A stretch of DNA of 64,000 nucleotides from Corynebacterium testudinoris (GCF_001021045.1 NZ_CP011545.1:2108001-2172000), one strand, 5' to 3'. Positions 25,137 to 34,219 are shown, counted from the stretch's first letter. Notes: generated from the sequence alone by a model not told the origin. Program-made: numbers and translations.

Positions 25137-25365
25137 CGTTCTCCTTCTGCCACCCCTGATTGCCCCCGCACTACCCCCGATAGAACTATGTTCAGCGGAA
25201 CGCATGAGCCCCGTGGAGCTTGGTCCCGGGAGCGCTTTTATCGGCACATCCGTACCGGTGCCTAGCACCTCGCCACGCGTCATAGCGGGTGAGCAACCAC
25301 CTGCGAACGACAGGACCGGACCTCCACACAATTTCCATATAGCAGTCATCCCTTCGGTGGGCGCC
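25137..25365. other. intergenic, no gene recognised
   Basis: I find no convincing coding frame, RNA or terminator here. The open frames crossing it have no ribosome site or recognisable motif and run antisense to the hypothetical gene at 25366-25728. Confidence 0.5.
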
Positions 25366-25728
25366 TTAGGGCGCTGTCCATGGAGCGGGCGGCAGCGCCC
25401 CATCAGGCCGGAATACCGTTTCCTCGTCATCCTGGTCATATGCGCGACATTCGTAGGGGAGCTGTCGGAGGAGTTCCACGATGTGCGCCTGCAGCGTAGA
25501 CGCATCCCAGTCGATCGTGATGAATGTCTCCATCTCATCTACAAGACTTTTTGGCGAATAATTCACGCAGATGGGTTGGCCGTCTTTGGACCGCAACCAG
25601 TACACCATGTCATGAGGGCCAAGGACTTCGTACTCAACAATCTCCACCTGGAGTCGCGCATCATTCCTCAATAGGGGAAGTACTTCGTTGATGGGAGCAT
25701 CAGTTGCAGTTGAAAGCTTGTTACTCAA
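25366..25728 (-). CDS. hypothetical protein, 120 residues
   Basis: Not recognised. The protein is soluble, with mixed composition (LLRNDARLQVEIVEYEVLG, YWLRSKDGQPICVNYSPKSL, ITIDWDASTLQAHIVELL), a likely small alpha/beta domain and an acidic then Pro-rich end (DQDDEETVF, ALPPAPWTAP). Composition and aromatic content look protein-like, which is the main reason to accept it. The start is TTG at 25728 with GAAGGG about 14 bases upstream, so the exact N-terminus is doubtful. It stands alone in the AT-richer 25-26.7 kb segment, which looks like an insertion in the core. Confidence 0.55.
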   Translation of the reverse strand: MSNKLSTATDAPINEVLPLLRNDARLQVEIVEYEVLGPHDMVYWLRSKDGQPICVNYSPKSLVDEMETFITIDWDASTLQAHIVELLRQLPYECRAYDQDDEETVFRPDGALPPAPWTAP

Positions 25729-26020
25729 CGGTAGTTCACGGCGCCCTTCTTTCTACGATGATGATCTCTGAGCCATCCATTGTATCTACCCTTCGAATGC
25801 CGCAGATCTTCCTATGCCAGTTCTACTGACCGCGCTCCGCGAACTACGACGCATCGGGACTGGGATTTTATGATTTCGGACTGCAACTCAACAAGCCAAC
25901 GAGGCAGGGTCTTTTACATGAAGGAATCAACCATCCAGGGCCTAGAAAGAGCCCTATCTTCCCGACTAAAACTCCTGGCCGTGGGCAAAATATTCACCCT
26001 CGCACATGGGTGCAACCGGA

Positions 26021-26212
26021 TTACTCTGATGCCCGCTTGGACCACGCCGCGATGATGGTAAGCAGCAGCGCCGTAGAGAGCATAACTCCCGCGACACCGT
26101 AGAAAGACTCGACGGACAGTAGCCCCGCCAGATGGAGAAGGCCCGCTACGATAGCAATGGAGACCGGGATAAGCGCTCGACTATAGGGGATAATCTTTCT
26201 ATTTGTTTCCAC
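26021..26212 (-). CDS. small membrane protein, 63 residues
   Basis: Two clear transmembrane helices separated by a short loop (RALIPVSIAIVAGLLHLAGLL and FYGVAGVMLSTALLLTIIAAW), with a basic N-terminus (METNRKIIPYSR) and a KRASE tail. No family recognised. The GTG at 26212 has GGGAG 4 bases upstream. The flanking DNA is low in GC and without other clear genes. Membrane protein calls this short can arise by chance, but two well-formed helices plus a ribosome site favour a real gene. Confidence 0.55.
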   Translation of the reverse strand: METNRKIIPYSRALIPVSIAIVAGLLHLAGLLSVESFYGVAGVMLSTALLLTIIAAWSKRASE

Positions 26213-26374
26213 AACGCTCCCAACTCAATTATTCGGCATTTCTGGATGTGATTTTAGGGAGCTTAGCTTCAAACACGGCGCCAGTCCTGTCTTTTTAAAT
26301 CACATTACAAACAACGCTGCCGCGACAACTGCGCATCCCATTGCCACATGATCCCCTTCAAGAGGAAGGAGATC

Positions 26375-26617
26375 ATGTGGAAAAATGATATTTTGATAAT
26401 ATGGCAGGAAAAGGTTCATGTCAAGGATCACACTAAGGTATTGCGTGCACTATGTGTCATGCACCCTGACTTTCGCATTCTCTATGAGCCCGTAAATCTC
26501 TTAAACAATCTGCGGAACAGGGAGGCGGACGGACATCAGTCGCCCGAGTTGACGTTCGTCAGGGGCCGAGCCGGTAGCGGATGGCCCGACCGCGGGCGAG
26601 TGGTCCTGCTCGGGTGA
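26375..26617 (+). CDS. possible small gene or gene fragment
   Basis: The ATG at 26375 follows AGGAAGGAG by 4 bases, a strong site, and the first 50 residues look protein-like (MWKNDILIIWQEKVHVKDHTK, FRILYEPVNLLNNLRNREAD). The second part is Gly/Arg-rich and its base composition abruptly becomes GC-rich, suggesting the reading frame has run past a rearrangement point. No family recognised. It may be the 5' end of a truncated gene. Confidence 0.35.
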   Translation: MWKNDILIIWQEKVHVKDHTKVLRALCVMHPDFRILYEPVNLLNNLRNREADGHQSPELTFVRGRAGSGWPDRGRVVLLG

Positions 26618-26683
26618 ACCGATGCTCTACTGGCGGAGCCAGAATAGATTCGCACCAGTTGCTACCCAAGGCCCCCAATCTGC

Positions 26684-27301
26684 TTAGACCTGCGGACCTT
26701 CGGTCCGGGAACGCTTGATCTCGAAGAAGTAGGGGTACTGGGCGAGACGGACGGCGGCGTCGAAAAGCTCGCCGGCTTCCTCGCCGGTGGGGACGCGGGT
26801 GATCACGGGGCCGAAGAAGGCGGTATCTCCGAGCTTGATTACGGGGGTGCCCACATCGTCGCCGACTTCATCCATTGCGCTCTGGTGGTAGGCGCGCAGC
26901 TGCTCGTCGACTTGGTCGGAGTTGGCGACGGTGGCGTACGTGGAGCTGAGGCCAGCCTCCTTCAAGGCGGCCTCGATGACCTCGTCGTAGGCGCCGTAGC
27001 CCTTCTTTCCGCCCTGCTTCTGGGCGTGAATCATCGTGCCCATGATGGTGTACAGCTCGTCGAGCTTCGCAGGTTCTTCCATGGCGACCTTGGTGAAGAC
27101 GCGGGCGGGACCCCAGGCGGCTTCCATGGCGGCGGCGTAGTTGGGGTCGAGATCGCGGCCGTCATTGAGCACGGAGAGGGACATGGGAATCCAGGTGACG
27201 GAGATATCGCGGACTTTTTCTACTTCCTTGATCCAGCGGGAAGTTTGCCAGCAGAAAGGGCAGGTCACGTCGAACCAGAAAGATACTGTGTTGGTTGTCA
27301 T
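26684..27301 (-). CDS. mycothiol-dependent nitroreductase-like DsbA-family protein (Rv2466c type)
   Basis: A 205-residue thioredoxin-fold protein with the CPFC motif in WFDVTCPFCWQTSRW (cysteines about residues 15 and 18) and a DsbA-type helical insert. GTPVIKLGDTAFFGPVITRVP carries the cis-Pro loop. The CPFCW sequence and size match the actinobacterial Rv2466c family, which uses mycothiol to reduce disulfides and activate nitro compounds. It acts in the cytoplasm (no signal peptide) in oxidative-stress defence. It is divergent from pepN with about 90 bp between starts. Confidence 0.88.
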   Translation of the reverse strand: MTTNTVSFWFDVTCPFCWQTSRWIKEVEKVRDISVTWIPMSLSVLNDGRDLDPNYAAAMEAAWGPARVFTKVAMEEPAKLDELYTIMGTMIHAQKQGGKKGYGAYDEVIEAALKEAGLSSTYATVANSDQVDEQLRAYHQSAMDEVGDDVGTPVIKLGDTAFFGPVITRVPTGEEAGELFDAAVRLAQYPYFFEIKRSRTEGPQV

Positions 27302-27392
27302 ACTCGCCAGGATAGGAGCAGATTAGGCTGGGCGCTAAGACACGCTTGCCCTTGATCGAGTTTTGCCCGTCGACGTCGAAGGAGACGCCTCA

Positions 27393-29969
27393 ATGACCTC
27401 CACGAACCTCACTAGAGAAGAAGCCGCGCACCGGGCCCGGCTGCTCACGGTGGACAATTACGATATTGCCCTGGACCTCACCCAGTCTGACACGGAGTTT
27501 TCCTCGCTGACCACCGTCGAGTTCACCGTCCGTGAGCCGGGGTCGACGTTTATTGATTTGCGCGCCAAGCGCGTCGATGGGGTGTACCTGGATGGGAAAA
27601 ATATTCGCTCCGAGGCCTTGACCTTGGATAAAAATGGCTACGACGAGAACTTTGGCATCGCGCTGAATGATCTCACCGTCGGCCGCCACGTCCTCCGCGT
27701 TAACGCGCAGTGCCTGTATTCCCGCACCGGCGAGGGCCTGCACCGCTTCGTTGATCCGGCTGATAGCCAGGTCTACCTCTATACCCAGTTCGAAACCGCT
27801 GATGCCAAGCGCGTGTTCGCCTGCTTCGACCAGCCGGATCTTAAGGCGACGTATGACCTGACGGTGTGCACCCCGAGCGCGTGGAAGGTTATTTCCAACG
27901 CGCCGCAGCGCACGACAATGCAGGAGGATTCGGCGATTCACACCTCGCGGATTGATTACCCGCTGTCGACCTACCTGGTCGCCATCTGTGCCGGCCGCTA
28001 CCACGAGGTGCGCTCCACGTGGAAGGGCCAGCTCACCCACCACGCCGAGACCCCTGCGAGCGAGCCGACGGAGCTGGAGGTGCCCATGAGCATTTTCTGC
28101 CGCCGGTCCATCGCCCCGCACTTGGATGCGGATCGCCTGTTCACGGAGACGAAGCAGGGCTTCGATTTCTACCATGAGCACTTCGGCATGGCGTATCCCT
28201 TTGGCAAGTACGACCAGATTTTCTGCCCCGAGTACAACATGGGGGCGATGGAAAACGCCGGTGCGGTGACCATCCGCGACGAGTATGTTTTCACGTCGAA
28301 GGCCACGCATTATCGCTATGAGCGCCGCGCCGACACCATCCTCCACGAGCTCGCTCACATGTGGTTCGGTGACTTGGTCACCATGCGGTGGTGGGATGAC
28401 CTGTGGCTCAACGAGTCCTTTGCCACGTGGGCGGCGGCGCTGTCCCAGGCCGAGGCCACGGAGTATGACACGGCGTGGGTGACCTTCGCCAACGTGGAGA
28501 AGTCCTGGGCCTACCAGCAGGATCAACTGCCTTCGACGCACCCGATTTTGGCCGATGCCACCGACATTGAAACGGTCGAGCAGAACTTCGACGGCATCAC
28601 TTATGCCAAGGGCGCGAGCGTGCTCAAGCAGCTCCAGGCTTACGTTGGCCGCGAGGAATTCCTCGCCGGTGTGCGCCGCCACTTCGCCGATCACGCCTGG
28701 GGCAACGCCACCTTTGATGACCTCCTCGCCGCTTTGCAGACTGCCTCCGGCCGTGACCTGTCCGGCTGGGCTGACCAGTGGCTCAAAACCACCGGTATCA
28801 ACCAGCTCAGCCCCGTCTTCGAGGTCGACGGCGATGGCCGCTACACGACCTTCACCGTCGAGCAATCCGGCGCCGAGCCCGGCGCGGGTGAGCTGCGAAC
28901 CCATCGCATTGCGGTTGGTCTCTACTCGCTTATCGACGGCCGCGTCACCCGCACCAAGCGCGTCGAGCTCGACGTCACCGGCGCGTCGACCTCAGTCGAC
29001 GCGCTCGTCGGCCTGGAGGCCGCCGACATCGTGTTGGTCAACGATGATGACCTCACTTACTGCCTCATGCAGCTCGATGAGGGCTCCCTGAGGTTCGTCG
29101 CCGACAATATTGACAAGATCGATGACCCCATGGCCCGCACTCTCTGCTGGTCCGCCGCGTGGGAAGCCACCCGCGCCGGCACCATGAAGGCGCGGGACTT
29201 CATCCGCCTCGTCGTCCTTGGTGCCCCCACCGAAACCGAGCTCGCCGTCCTCGAGCGCATCCTCGCCCAAGCCACGACCGCGCTGCGCACCTATGCCGAT
29301 CCGGCCTGGGCTGAGGAGCAGGGCCGCGACCTCCTCGCCGATGCCCTCCTCGCGGGTGTCCGCGAATCGGGTCCCGAGGCGTCGTTGGTCTTCGAGCAGG
29401 CCCTGGCCAAGGCACCGCTGAACGATGTCACCGCTGATTACCTGCAGAAAGTCTTGGTCGAATCCGATGACGCCGACATGCGCTGGCTCGCATTGGCTGC
29501 GCTGATCGCCTACGGGGCGATCGCGGACGTCGATAAGCACATCGGTGAACAGCGATCCAAGGATCGCTCCGCCACCGGCGAACAAGCGGCGCTGCGGGCA
29601 GCGGCCGCCGTGAACACCGTCGAGGTCAAGCGCGGCGTGTTCGACGACGTCGTCGCAGGTGAGCTGTCCAACCTCGCCGCCCGCCACAAGCTCGAAGGCC
29701 TGCGCTACCCCGGTTCCGCCGCCGCCTGCGCACCCCTCACCGACCCCTACTTCGAGGTCGCCGAGGACGTGTGGGCGCGACTATCCACCGAAATGGCCCT
29801 CCAAGCCATCAACGGGCTCTACCCCTCCTGGGACATCAGCCCCGAAGGCCTCGCCCGCGCCGACCGCTTCCTCGCCCGCGACCTGCCATCCGGCCTGCGA
29901 CGCGCCGTTTCCGAGGAACGCTCCCGCGTCGAACGAGCCCTGCGCAATCGAGGTGTCGACGCCGCCTAG
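27393..29969 (+). CDS. pepN: aminopeptidase N, zinc metallopeptidase M1
   Basis: An 858-residue M1 aminopeptidase that removes N-terminal residues from peptides in the cytoplasm. The substrate-anchoring GAMEN motif is in EYNMGAMENAG. The zinc site HELAH (His318, Glu319, His322) with the downstream Glu of WLNESFATW and the proton-donor Tyr region (DGITYAKGASVL) are complete. The ERAP1-like C-terminal helical domain occupies about residues 520-850. The ATG at 27393 is chosen because AAGGAG lies 8 bases before it; the in-frame start at 27363 has none. A strong hairpin follows the stop. Confidence 0.96.
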   Translation: MTSTNLTREEAAHRARLLTVDNYDIALDLTQSDTEFSSLTTVEFTVREPGSTFIDLRAKRVDGVYLDGKNIRSEALTLDKNGYDENFGIALNDLTVGRHVLRVNAQCLYSRTGEGLHRFVDPADSQVYLYTQFETADAKRVFACFDQPDLKATYDLTVCTPSAWKVISNAPQRTTMQEDSAIHTSRIDYPLSTYLVAICAGRYHEVRSTWKGQLTHHAETPASEPTELEVPMSIFCRRSIAPHLDADRLFTETKQGFDFYHEHFGMAYPFGKYDQIFCPEYNMGAMENAGAVTIRDEYVFTSKATHYRYERRADTILHELAHMWFGDLVTMRWWDDLWLNESFATWAAALSQAEATEYDTAWVTFANVEKSWAYQQDQLPSTHPILADATDIETVEQNFDGITYAKGASVLKQLQAYVGREEFLAGVRRHFADHAWGNATFDDLLAALQTASGRDLSGWADQWLKTTGINQLSPVFEVDGDGRYTTFTVEQSGAEPGAGELRTHRIAVGLYSLIDGRVTRTKRVELDVTGASTSVDALVGLEAADIVLVNDDDLTYCLMQLDEGSLRFVADNIDKIDDPMARTLCWSAAWEATRAGTMKARDFIRLVVLGAPTETELAVLERILAQATTALRTYADPAWAEEQGRDLLADALLAGVRESGPEASLVFEQALAKAPLNDVTADYLQKVLVESDDADMRWLALAALIAYGAIADVDKHIGEQRSKDRSATGEQAALRAAAAVNTVEVKRGVFDDVVAGELSNLAARHKLEGLRYPGSAAACAPLTDPYFEVAEDVWARLSTEMALQAINGLYPSWDISPEGLARADRFLARDLPSGLRRAVSEERSRVERALRNRGVDAA

Positions 29970-29975
29970 CAGCAA

Positions 29976-30013
29976 GTGAGGTGTAGATGAAGAAACCTTC
30001 ATCTGCACCTCAC
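29976..30013 (+). terminator. hairpin after pepN
   Basis: GTGAGGTG-T-AGATGAAG pairs with CTTCATCT-G-CACCTCAC around a 4-base AAAC loop, leaving one opposed T/G position. No long T-run follows, so termination strength is uncertain. It overlaps an 11-bp-spaced hexamer array (29998-30025). Confidence 0.65.
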
Positions 30014-30081
30014 TGGTGATTCACGCCCCCGCCGAACAATAGGAACTAACAGACATTCCACCACGAGAAGGACGTGCCACC

Positions 30082-30411
30082 ATGAGCAGCTTCAGCCGCT
30101 TTGCACCACTCATCGCAATCCTGGGTCTGCTGTTCCTCGTTGGACTCGGCGGCGCCGCCCTAGCCAACAATGACCAGGGACCGCGCATCGATTCCACCCG
30201 AGCGACGATCACTATGCAGGCGCCGACCTCCACTCCTGCCCCGACTTCGGAACCGGAGCCGGCTGCGGAGCCGGAGTCGGTTCCTACCCCGGTTCCTGTG
30301 CCTGCTCCGGCTCCCGTGCAGGCACCCGCCCCCGCCCCGCAGCCACCGTTGAACGTCCAAAATTACGACGACGATGATGACGACGACTGGGACGATGAGG
30401 ACGACGACTAA
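30082..30411 (+). CDS. exported Pro-rich, Asp-tailed small protein of a two-component operon
   Basis: A 109-residue protein of unknown function. An N-terminal signal peptide or anchor (FAPLIAILGLLFLVGLGGAALA, likely cleaved after ANA/ALA) is followed by a Pro/Ala/Glu-rich spacer (about 45-90). The C-terminus is strikingly acidic, with DDDDDDD, W, then DDEDDD, which could bind a divalent cation or a basic partner outside the membrane. AGAAGGA lies upstream of the ATG. It is separated by 2 bases from the histidine kinase gene and so is its operon partner, perhaps a ligand or auxiliary sensor. The low complexity rules out family assignment. Confidence 0.8.
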   Translation: MSSFSRFAPLIAILGLLFLVGLGGAALANNDQGPRIDSTRATITMQAPTSTPAPTSEPEPAAEPESVPTPVPVPAPAPVQAPAPAPQPPLNVQNYDDDDDDDWDDEDDD

Positions 30412-30413
30412 CC

Positions 30414-31880
30414 ATGTCTCCGCCCAGAATCGCGTGGAAGGAGATCCGCCAAGGCGCGGCGTCTCTGCGATGGCGCATCGTCTTATGGATCACCGCCGTC
30501 GTGGTGGTGACCCTCGTCAGCGTCATCTTCATCGCCCGCTCCCTCATGCTCTCCGAGGCGTCAGACAGCGCCAATTCAGCCGTAGAGCAGGAGATCGGCG
30601 AGTTCCTCCGATTCGTGGAAGAGGGCCAAGACCCCACCACCAACACCACGTTTGAGTCCCCCGCGCAACTCATCGAGCTATACCTGTCCCGCCAAATCCC
30701 CGACGACAACGAAGCGATCGTGGGCCTGACCGATGGGCGGCTCATCCAAATGGATCTCAGCTCGCTGAGCGGTACCCACCCCGCTCCCCTGGTTCCATCT
30801 GAGCCCCTGGTCCACGAAGTGTTCGACTCCGCTCTCGCCTCGGGCATCTACGAAGACCCCGAACGCGGCCGCGCCCACTGGGGACGGATCTCCTTCTTCA
30901 CCGGCGAGGACCAACCAATCTCGCACTTCGCCGTGGTGTATTACACCGCCGAAGCGCGGGCCGCCGTGGCCTCTCAGGTGCGGATGCTCAGCCTCATTGG
31001 CGTTGGCGGCGTCGTCGCCGCCATCCTCATCGGGTGGCTCATTGCCGGTCAGATCATCGCCCCGCTCCGCCGCGTCCGCGAGGTGGCCGCCACCATCAAT
31101 AACACCGACCTCACCCAGCGTGTCCCCGTCGACGGCCACGACGAAACAGCCCAGCTGGCACAGACGTTTAACACGATGCTCAACCGCATCGAAACCGCCT
31201 ACAAAGACCAGCGGCAGTTTGTCGACGACGCCGGCCACGAACTCCGCACCCCCATCACCGTGGTGCGCGGGCAGCTGGAACTACTGGAATCCTCACCACC
31301 CGAGGAACGCGCCCGCTCCATCGAACTGGCCACCGCAGAACTGGACCGCATGTCCCGGATGGTCAATGACCTCCTCACCCTCGCCGTCGCCGACTCCGGC
31401 TCATTCCTACACCCAGCCGACTGCGACGTCGCCGAGCTCGCCATCGACATCGAAGACAAGGCCAGCGTCCTCAGCGATCGCATCTCGCTCATCCGCGTCG
31501 CCGAGGGCACCGTCGTCCTCGACGAACAGCGCGTCACCGAAGCCATCCTCGAGCTCTACGGCAATGCCCTCCGCTACAGCGACGGCCCCATCGACCTCGC
31601 CTCTGAATACTCCGGCGCCGGTGCCGACCGCATCTTCCGCATCTGGGTCCGCGACCGCGGGCCCGGAATTACCCCGGCCCAGCAAGAGCGCCTGTTCAGC
31701 CGATTCACCCGGGGCTCGCACACCAGCACCACCCGCCCGGGCGGCGCTGGCCTGGGCCTATCCATTGTCCACGCCATCGGCGAAGCCCACGGCGGGCGCG
31801 CCTTCGTCGAATCCACCGTGGGCGTGGGATCAGTCTTCGGGCTTGAGATCCCCGCTCCCGAAGAAGGAGAACTCCCATGA
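30414..31880 (+). CDS. two-component sensor histidine kinase
   Basis: A 488-residue transmembrane kinase. The first helix (VLWITAVVVVTLVSVIFIA) precedes an extracytoplasmic sensor of about 140 residues, the second helix (LIGVGGVVAAILIGWLIAG), a HAMP domain, and a DHp domain with phospho-acceptor His275 (DDAGHELRTPITVVRG). The HATPase domain has an N-box (LYGNALRYS), G1 (DRGPGI) and G2 (GGAGLGLSIV). All catalytic motifs are intact. It overlaps the response regulator gene by ATGA. The sensor module is shared with the degenerate paralogue at 17008-18168, so both probably perceive related signals. The signal is unknown. Confidence 0.95.
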   Translation: MSPPRIAWKEIRQGAASLRWRIVLWITAVVVVTLVSVIFIARSLMLSEASDSANSAVEQEIGEFLRFVEEGQDPTTNTTFESPAQLIELYLSRQIPDDNEAIVGLTDGRLIQMDLSSLSGTHPAPLVPSEPLVHEVFDSALASGIYEDPERGRAHWGRISFFTGEDQPISHFAVVYYTAEARAAVASQVRMLSLIGVGGVVAAILIGWLIAGQIIAPLRRVREVAATINNTDLTQRVPVDGHDETAQLAQTFNTMLNRIETAYKDQRQFVDDAGHELRTPITVVRGQLELLESSPPEERARSIELATAELDRMSRMVNDLLTLAVADSGSFLHPADCDVAELAIDIEDKASVLSDRISLIRVAEGTVVLDEQRVTEAILELYGNALRYSDGPIDLASEYSGAGADRIFRIWVRDRGPGITPAQQERLFSRFTRGSHTSTTRPGGAGLGLSIVHAIGEAHGGRAFVESTVGVGSVFGLEIPAPEEGELP

Positions 31881-32542
31881 GCAGAATCCTCATCGCCGAG
31901 GACGACCGCGGCATCGCCGATTTCATCCACCGCGGACTCACCGCCGCCGGATACGCCTGCGACGTCGTCGACTCCGGCCCTGCCGCCTTCGGCATGGCCC
32001 GCTCCGGCGACTTCGACCTCATGATCCTAGACCTCGGTCTCCCACACATGGACGGCGCCGACGTCCTCGAGCAACTACGAGTCCTACGCGTCAGCCTGCC
32101 AATCATCGTCCTCACCGCCCGCACCAAAATCGAAGACCGCATCCGCTCGCTAGAAGGCGGCGCGGACGACTACATGCCCAAACCCTTCCAATTCGCCGAG
32201 CTGCTCGCGCGAGTCCGGCTGCGCCTGGCCGACAAGGTCGGTGACGCCAGCACCGGAGGATTCCAGCTCACCCGCGGTGACCTCATCCTCGACCTGCGCA
32301 CCCAGCGCGTCCAAGTGGATTCGCGGTGGAAGGACCTGTCGCGCCGCGAGGTCGGACTCCTAGAGACCTTCATGCGCCATCCCGGCCAGATCCTCTCCCG
32401 CGCCCAACTGCTCAGCATGGTGTGGGGCATGGACTTTGACCCCGGCTCCAACGTCGTGGACGTCTACATCCGGACACTGCGCAAGAAGATCGGCGCGGAG
32501 AAGGTGGAGACGATTCGCGGTTCCGGCTATCGGCTGTGCTGA
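31877..32542 (+). CDS. OmpR/PhoB-family response regulator
   Basis: A 221-residue two-domain regulator. The receiver domain has the acidic pair in LIAEDD (residues 9-10), phospho-acceptor Asp52 (LMILDLGLP), the Thr of VLTART and the Lys of MPKPF. The winged-helix DNA-binding domain (about 125-221) shows LSRREVGLLETFMRHPGQILSR, the recognition segment SNVVDVYIRTLRKKI and the closing IRGSGYRL. It overlaps the kinase gene, so stoichiometric coupled expression is expected. Its targets may include promoters with 11-bp-spaced hexamers such as those at 16958-16985 and 29998-30025 (inference). Confidence 0.95.
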   Translation: MSRILIAEDDRGIADFIHRGLTAAGYACDVVDSGPAAFGMARSGDFDLMILDLGLPHMDGADVLEQLRVLRVSLPIIVLTARTKIEDRIRSLEGGADDYMPKPFQFAELLARVRLRLADKVGDASTGGFQLTRGDLILDLRTQRVQVDSRWKDLSRREVGLLETFMRHPGQILSRAQLLSMVWGMDFDPGSNVVDVYIRTLRKKIGAEKVETIRGSGYRLC

Positions 32543-32567
32543 AGCCAAGGACTGAAGGGCCTACACA

Positions 32568-32600
32568 AATTCTCTAGAACGTAAGGTAGTACCTAGAATT
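32568..32600. other. inverted repeat between convergent genes
   Basis: AATTCTCTAG (32568-32577) and CTAGAATT (32593-32600) form an AT-rich hairpin between the response regulator and the convergent GntR gene. It may act as a weak bidirectional terminator. TTCTCTAGAA recurs in the inverted repeat at 45493-45569. Confidence 0.4.
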
Positions 32601-32639
32601 TTCGCAGGTGGCTGAGAAAATTAGGCGCACTCGGTGGGG

Positions 32640-33383
32640 CTAGTCCGATGCCGCCGTCGTGTCGGTGATCACGCGGATCTGGGTGATGTCAGAGCGCAGG
32701 GCATCCTCGGAGTATTCGATCTTGGCGCCGTCGGCGGTCTCGGCGACGCGGGAGATGCGCAGCAAGGGCAAGTTCCGGGAGATGCGCAGTTTGTCCTGCT
32801 CCCATCCGGAGGCGATGCCCGGGGTGATGGTCTCGGATTTCCGGGCCGGATAGAGGTCCCACTTGCTGCGGAGGAGTTCGTAGAGCGACTCGGAAAGGTC
32901 TTCGTCGAGCATGCCGGGAACGAGGGCGGCTGGGAAGAAGGAGATTTCGATGAACATCGGGGTGCCATCGACGCTCCGCAGGCGGGAGACGCGGAAGACG
33001 GGCTCCCCCACGTCGAGGTCGAGGTAGTTCGCCACGGCCGGGGTGGCTGATTCGAGCGTCTTTTCCAGGACGACCGAGGTGACGGTTAGTCCGCGTTCGC
33101 GCAGCTGGGGCATGAGGCCCTCGATGCGGGTGAGGTCCAGGACCGGGGGGATTCCCCGGACGAAGGTGCCTCCGGTGCGCCCGCGGCGGCGGTCAATGAG
33201 GCCTTCTAGCTGGAGGATGTCCAAAGCGTGACGCACGGTCATGCGGGCTACCCCGAACTCGTCGACAAGTTCTCGCTCCGCGGGGAGGCGATCGCCCGGA
33301 AGGAGCTGACCGCGTTCGATGCGACCACGCAGTTGGTCTGCGATCATCACGTACGCGGGGGGACGTCTGGAGAGGATGTTCAC
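32640..33383 (-). CDS. GntR/HutC-family transcriptional regulator
   Basis: A 247-residue regulator with an N-terminal winged helix (YVMIADQLRGRIERGQLLPGDRLPAERELVDEFGVARMTVRHAL at about 10-53) and a C-terminal UTRA ligand-binding domain (about 85-240: VFRVSRLRSVDGTPMFIEISFFP, LLRISRVAETADGAKIEYSEDALRSD). Such repressors usually sense sugars or amino acid derivatives; the effector is not evident. It is transcribed alone, convergent with the two-component operon. The start is GTG at 33383. Confidence 0.93.
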   Translation of the reverse strand: MNILSRRPPAYVMIADQLRGRIERGQLLPGDRLPAERELVDEFGVARMTVRHALDILQLEGLIDRRRGRTGGTFVRGIPPVLDLTRIEGLMPQLRERGLTVTSVVLEKTLESATPAVANYLDLDVGEPVFRVSRLRSVDGTPMFIEISFFPAALVPGMLDEDLSESLYELLRSKWDLYPARKSETITPGIASGWEQDKLRISRNLPLLRISRVAETADGAKIEYSEDALRSDITQIRVITDTTAASD

Positions 33384-33477
33384 TAGGCCTACATTAGCTA
33401 ATTCATATCCTCTAACGCATATGGGGGCCGGGTTATATTAAGCTTTGACGCACAAAACCACCCCTCACCTCCCCTTT

Positions 33478-34200
33478 CTACCTGCGATTGGCCAGCTCTA
33501 CTCGGGGTCGCACGGCGACATCAGTGAGTTGGGTCGATTCGCCGGCGTCAACAACCAGCCGCACGGCCTTGGCTACCTCGCTGGGGTCAATGTAAAACTC
33601 GGGGCGGTAGTCGGTGCCCGTTTGCGCCATGAGTGCGGCGAGCATGGGGGTGTCGGTGGGGCCTGGCGCGACCGTCGATACGCGGATGCCCGCCAACGCT
33701 TCAGCGGTGCGCAGTCCGTCGGCCACCGCATAGAGGGCATGTTTGGTGGCGGCGTAGACGACATTGTCGGGGAAGGCGCCACGGCCGGCGCCGGAGTTGA
33801 TGAAGACGACGGTGCCGCGCGCGGCCCGCAACGCCGGAAGCAGGCAGCGAGTGAGCTCCGCCGGGACAACGACGTTGACGTCCATCAGGGTGCGCCAGTC
33901 GGCGACCCGGGCGCTTTCCACGCTGTGGCGGTGGGCGATCGCGGCGGCGTGGACAAGGACGTCGACGCTGGTGAGGTACAGCAACGGCTGGAGGGCGCTG
34001 GACTGCTCACTCGGGGCGTCAAGAAGGTCGTGGACGAGATCGGTCGACACAGCGGTGACGTTCTTCCAGGCGCCGAGCTCCGCCAACGCCTCATCGTTGC
34101 GCCCGAGGGCGTAGACGTGGTGGGTGCGGACGAGGTCGGCCACAATCTCCCGGCCCATTCCCCCGGTCGCGCCGGTGACGATCGCTACAGGCTTAGTCAT
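33478..34200 (-). CDS. short-chain dehydrogenase/reductase
   Basis: A 240-residue classical SDR with the cofactor-binding motif VTGATGGMGREI (about 8-19), DVLVHAAAIAHR in place of NNAG, the catalytic Ser in VVFINSGAG, and Tyr/Lys in VYAATKHAL. VAPGPTDTPM follows the active site. The substrate is unknown; NAD(P)H-dependent reduction of a carbonyl is expected. It follows the metB gene on the same strand by about 20 bp and may be co-transcribed with it. Confidence 0.92.
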   Translation of the reverse strand: MTKPVAIVTGATGGMGREIVADLVRTHHVYALGRNDEALAELGAWKNVTAVSTDLVHDLLDAPSEQSSALQPLLYLTSVDVLVHAAAIAHRHSVESARVADWRTLMDVNVVVPAELTRCLLPALRAARGTVVFINSGAGRGAFPDNVVYAATKHALYAVADGLRTAEALAGIRVSTVAPGPTDTPMLAALMAQTGTDYRPEFYIDPSEVAKAVRLVVDAGESTQLTDVAVRPRVELANRR

Positions 34201-34219
34201 ACCTGCAGCTTAACCGTGT

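Noticed and set aside
25780..26055. 91-residue open frame
   Set aside because: No ribosome site, no fold-like pattern, and antisense to part of the small membrane gene.
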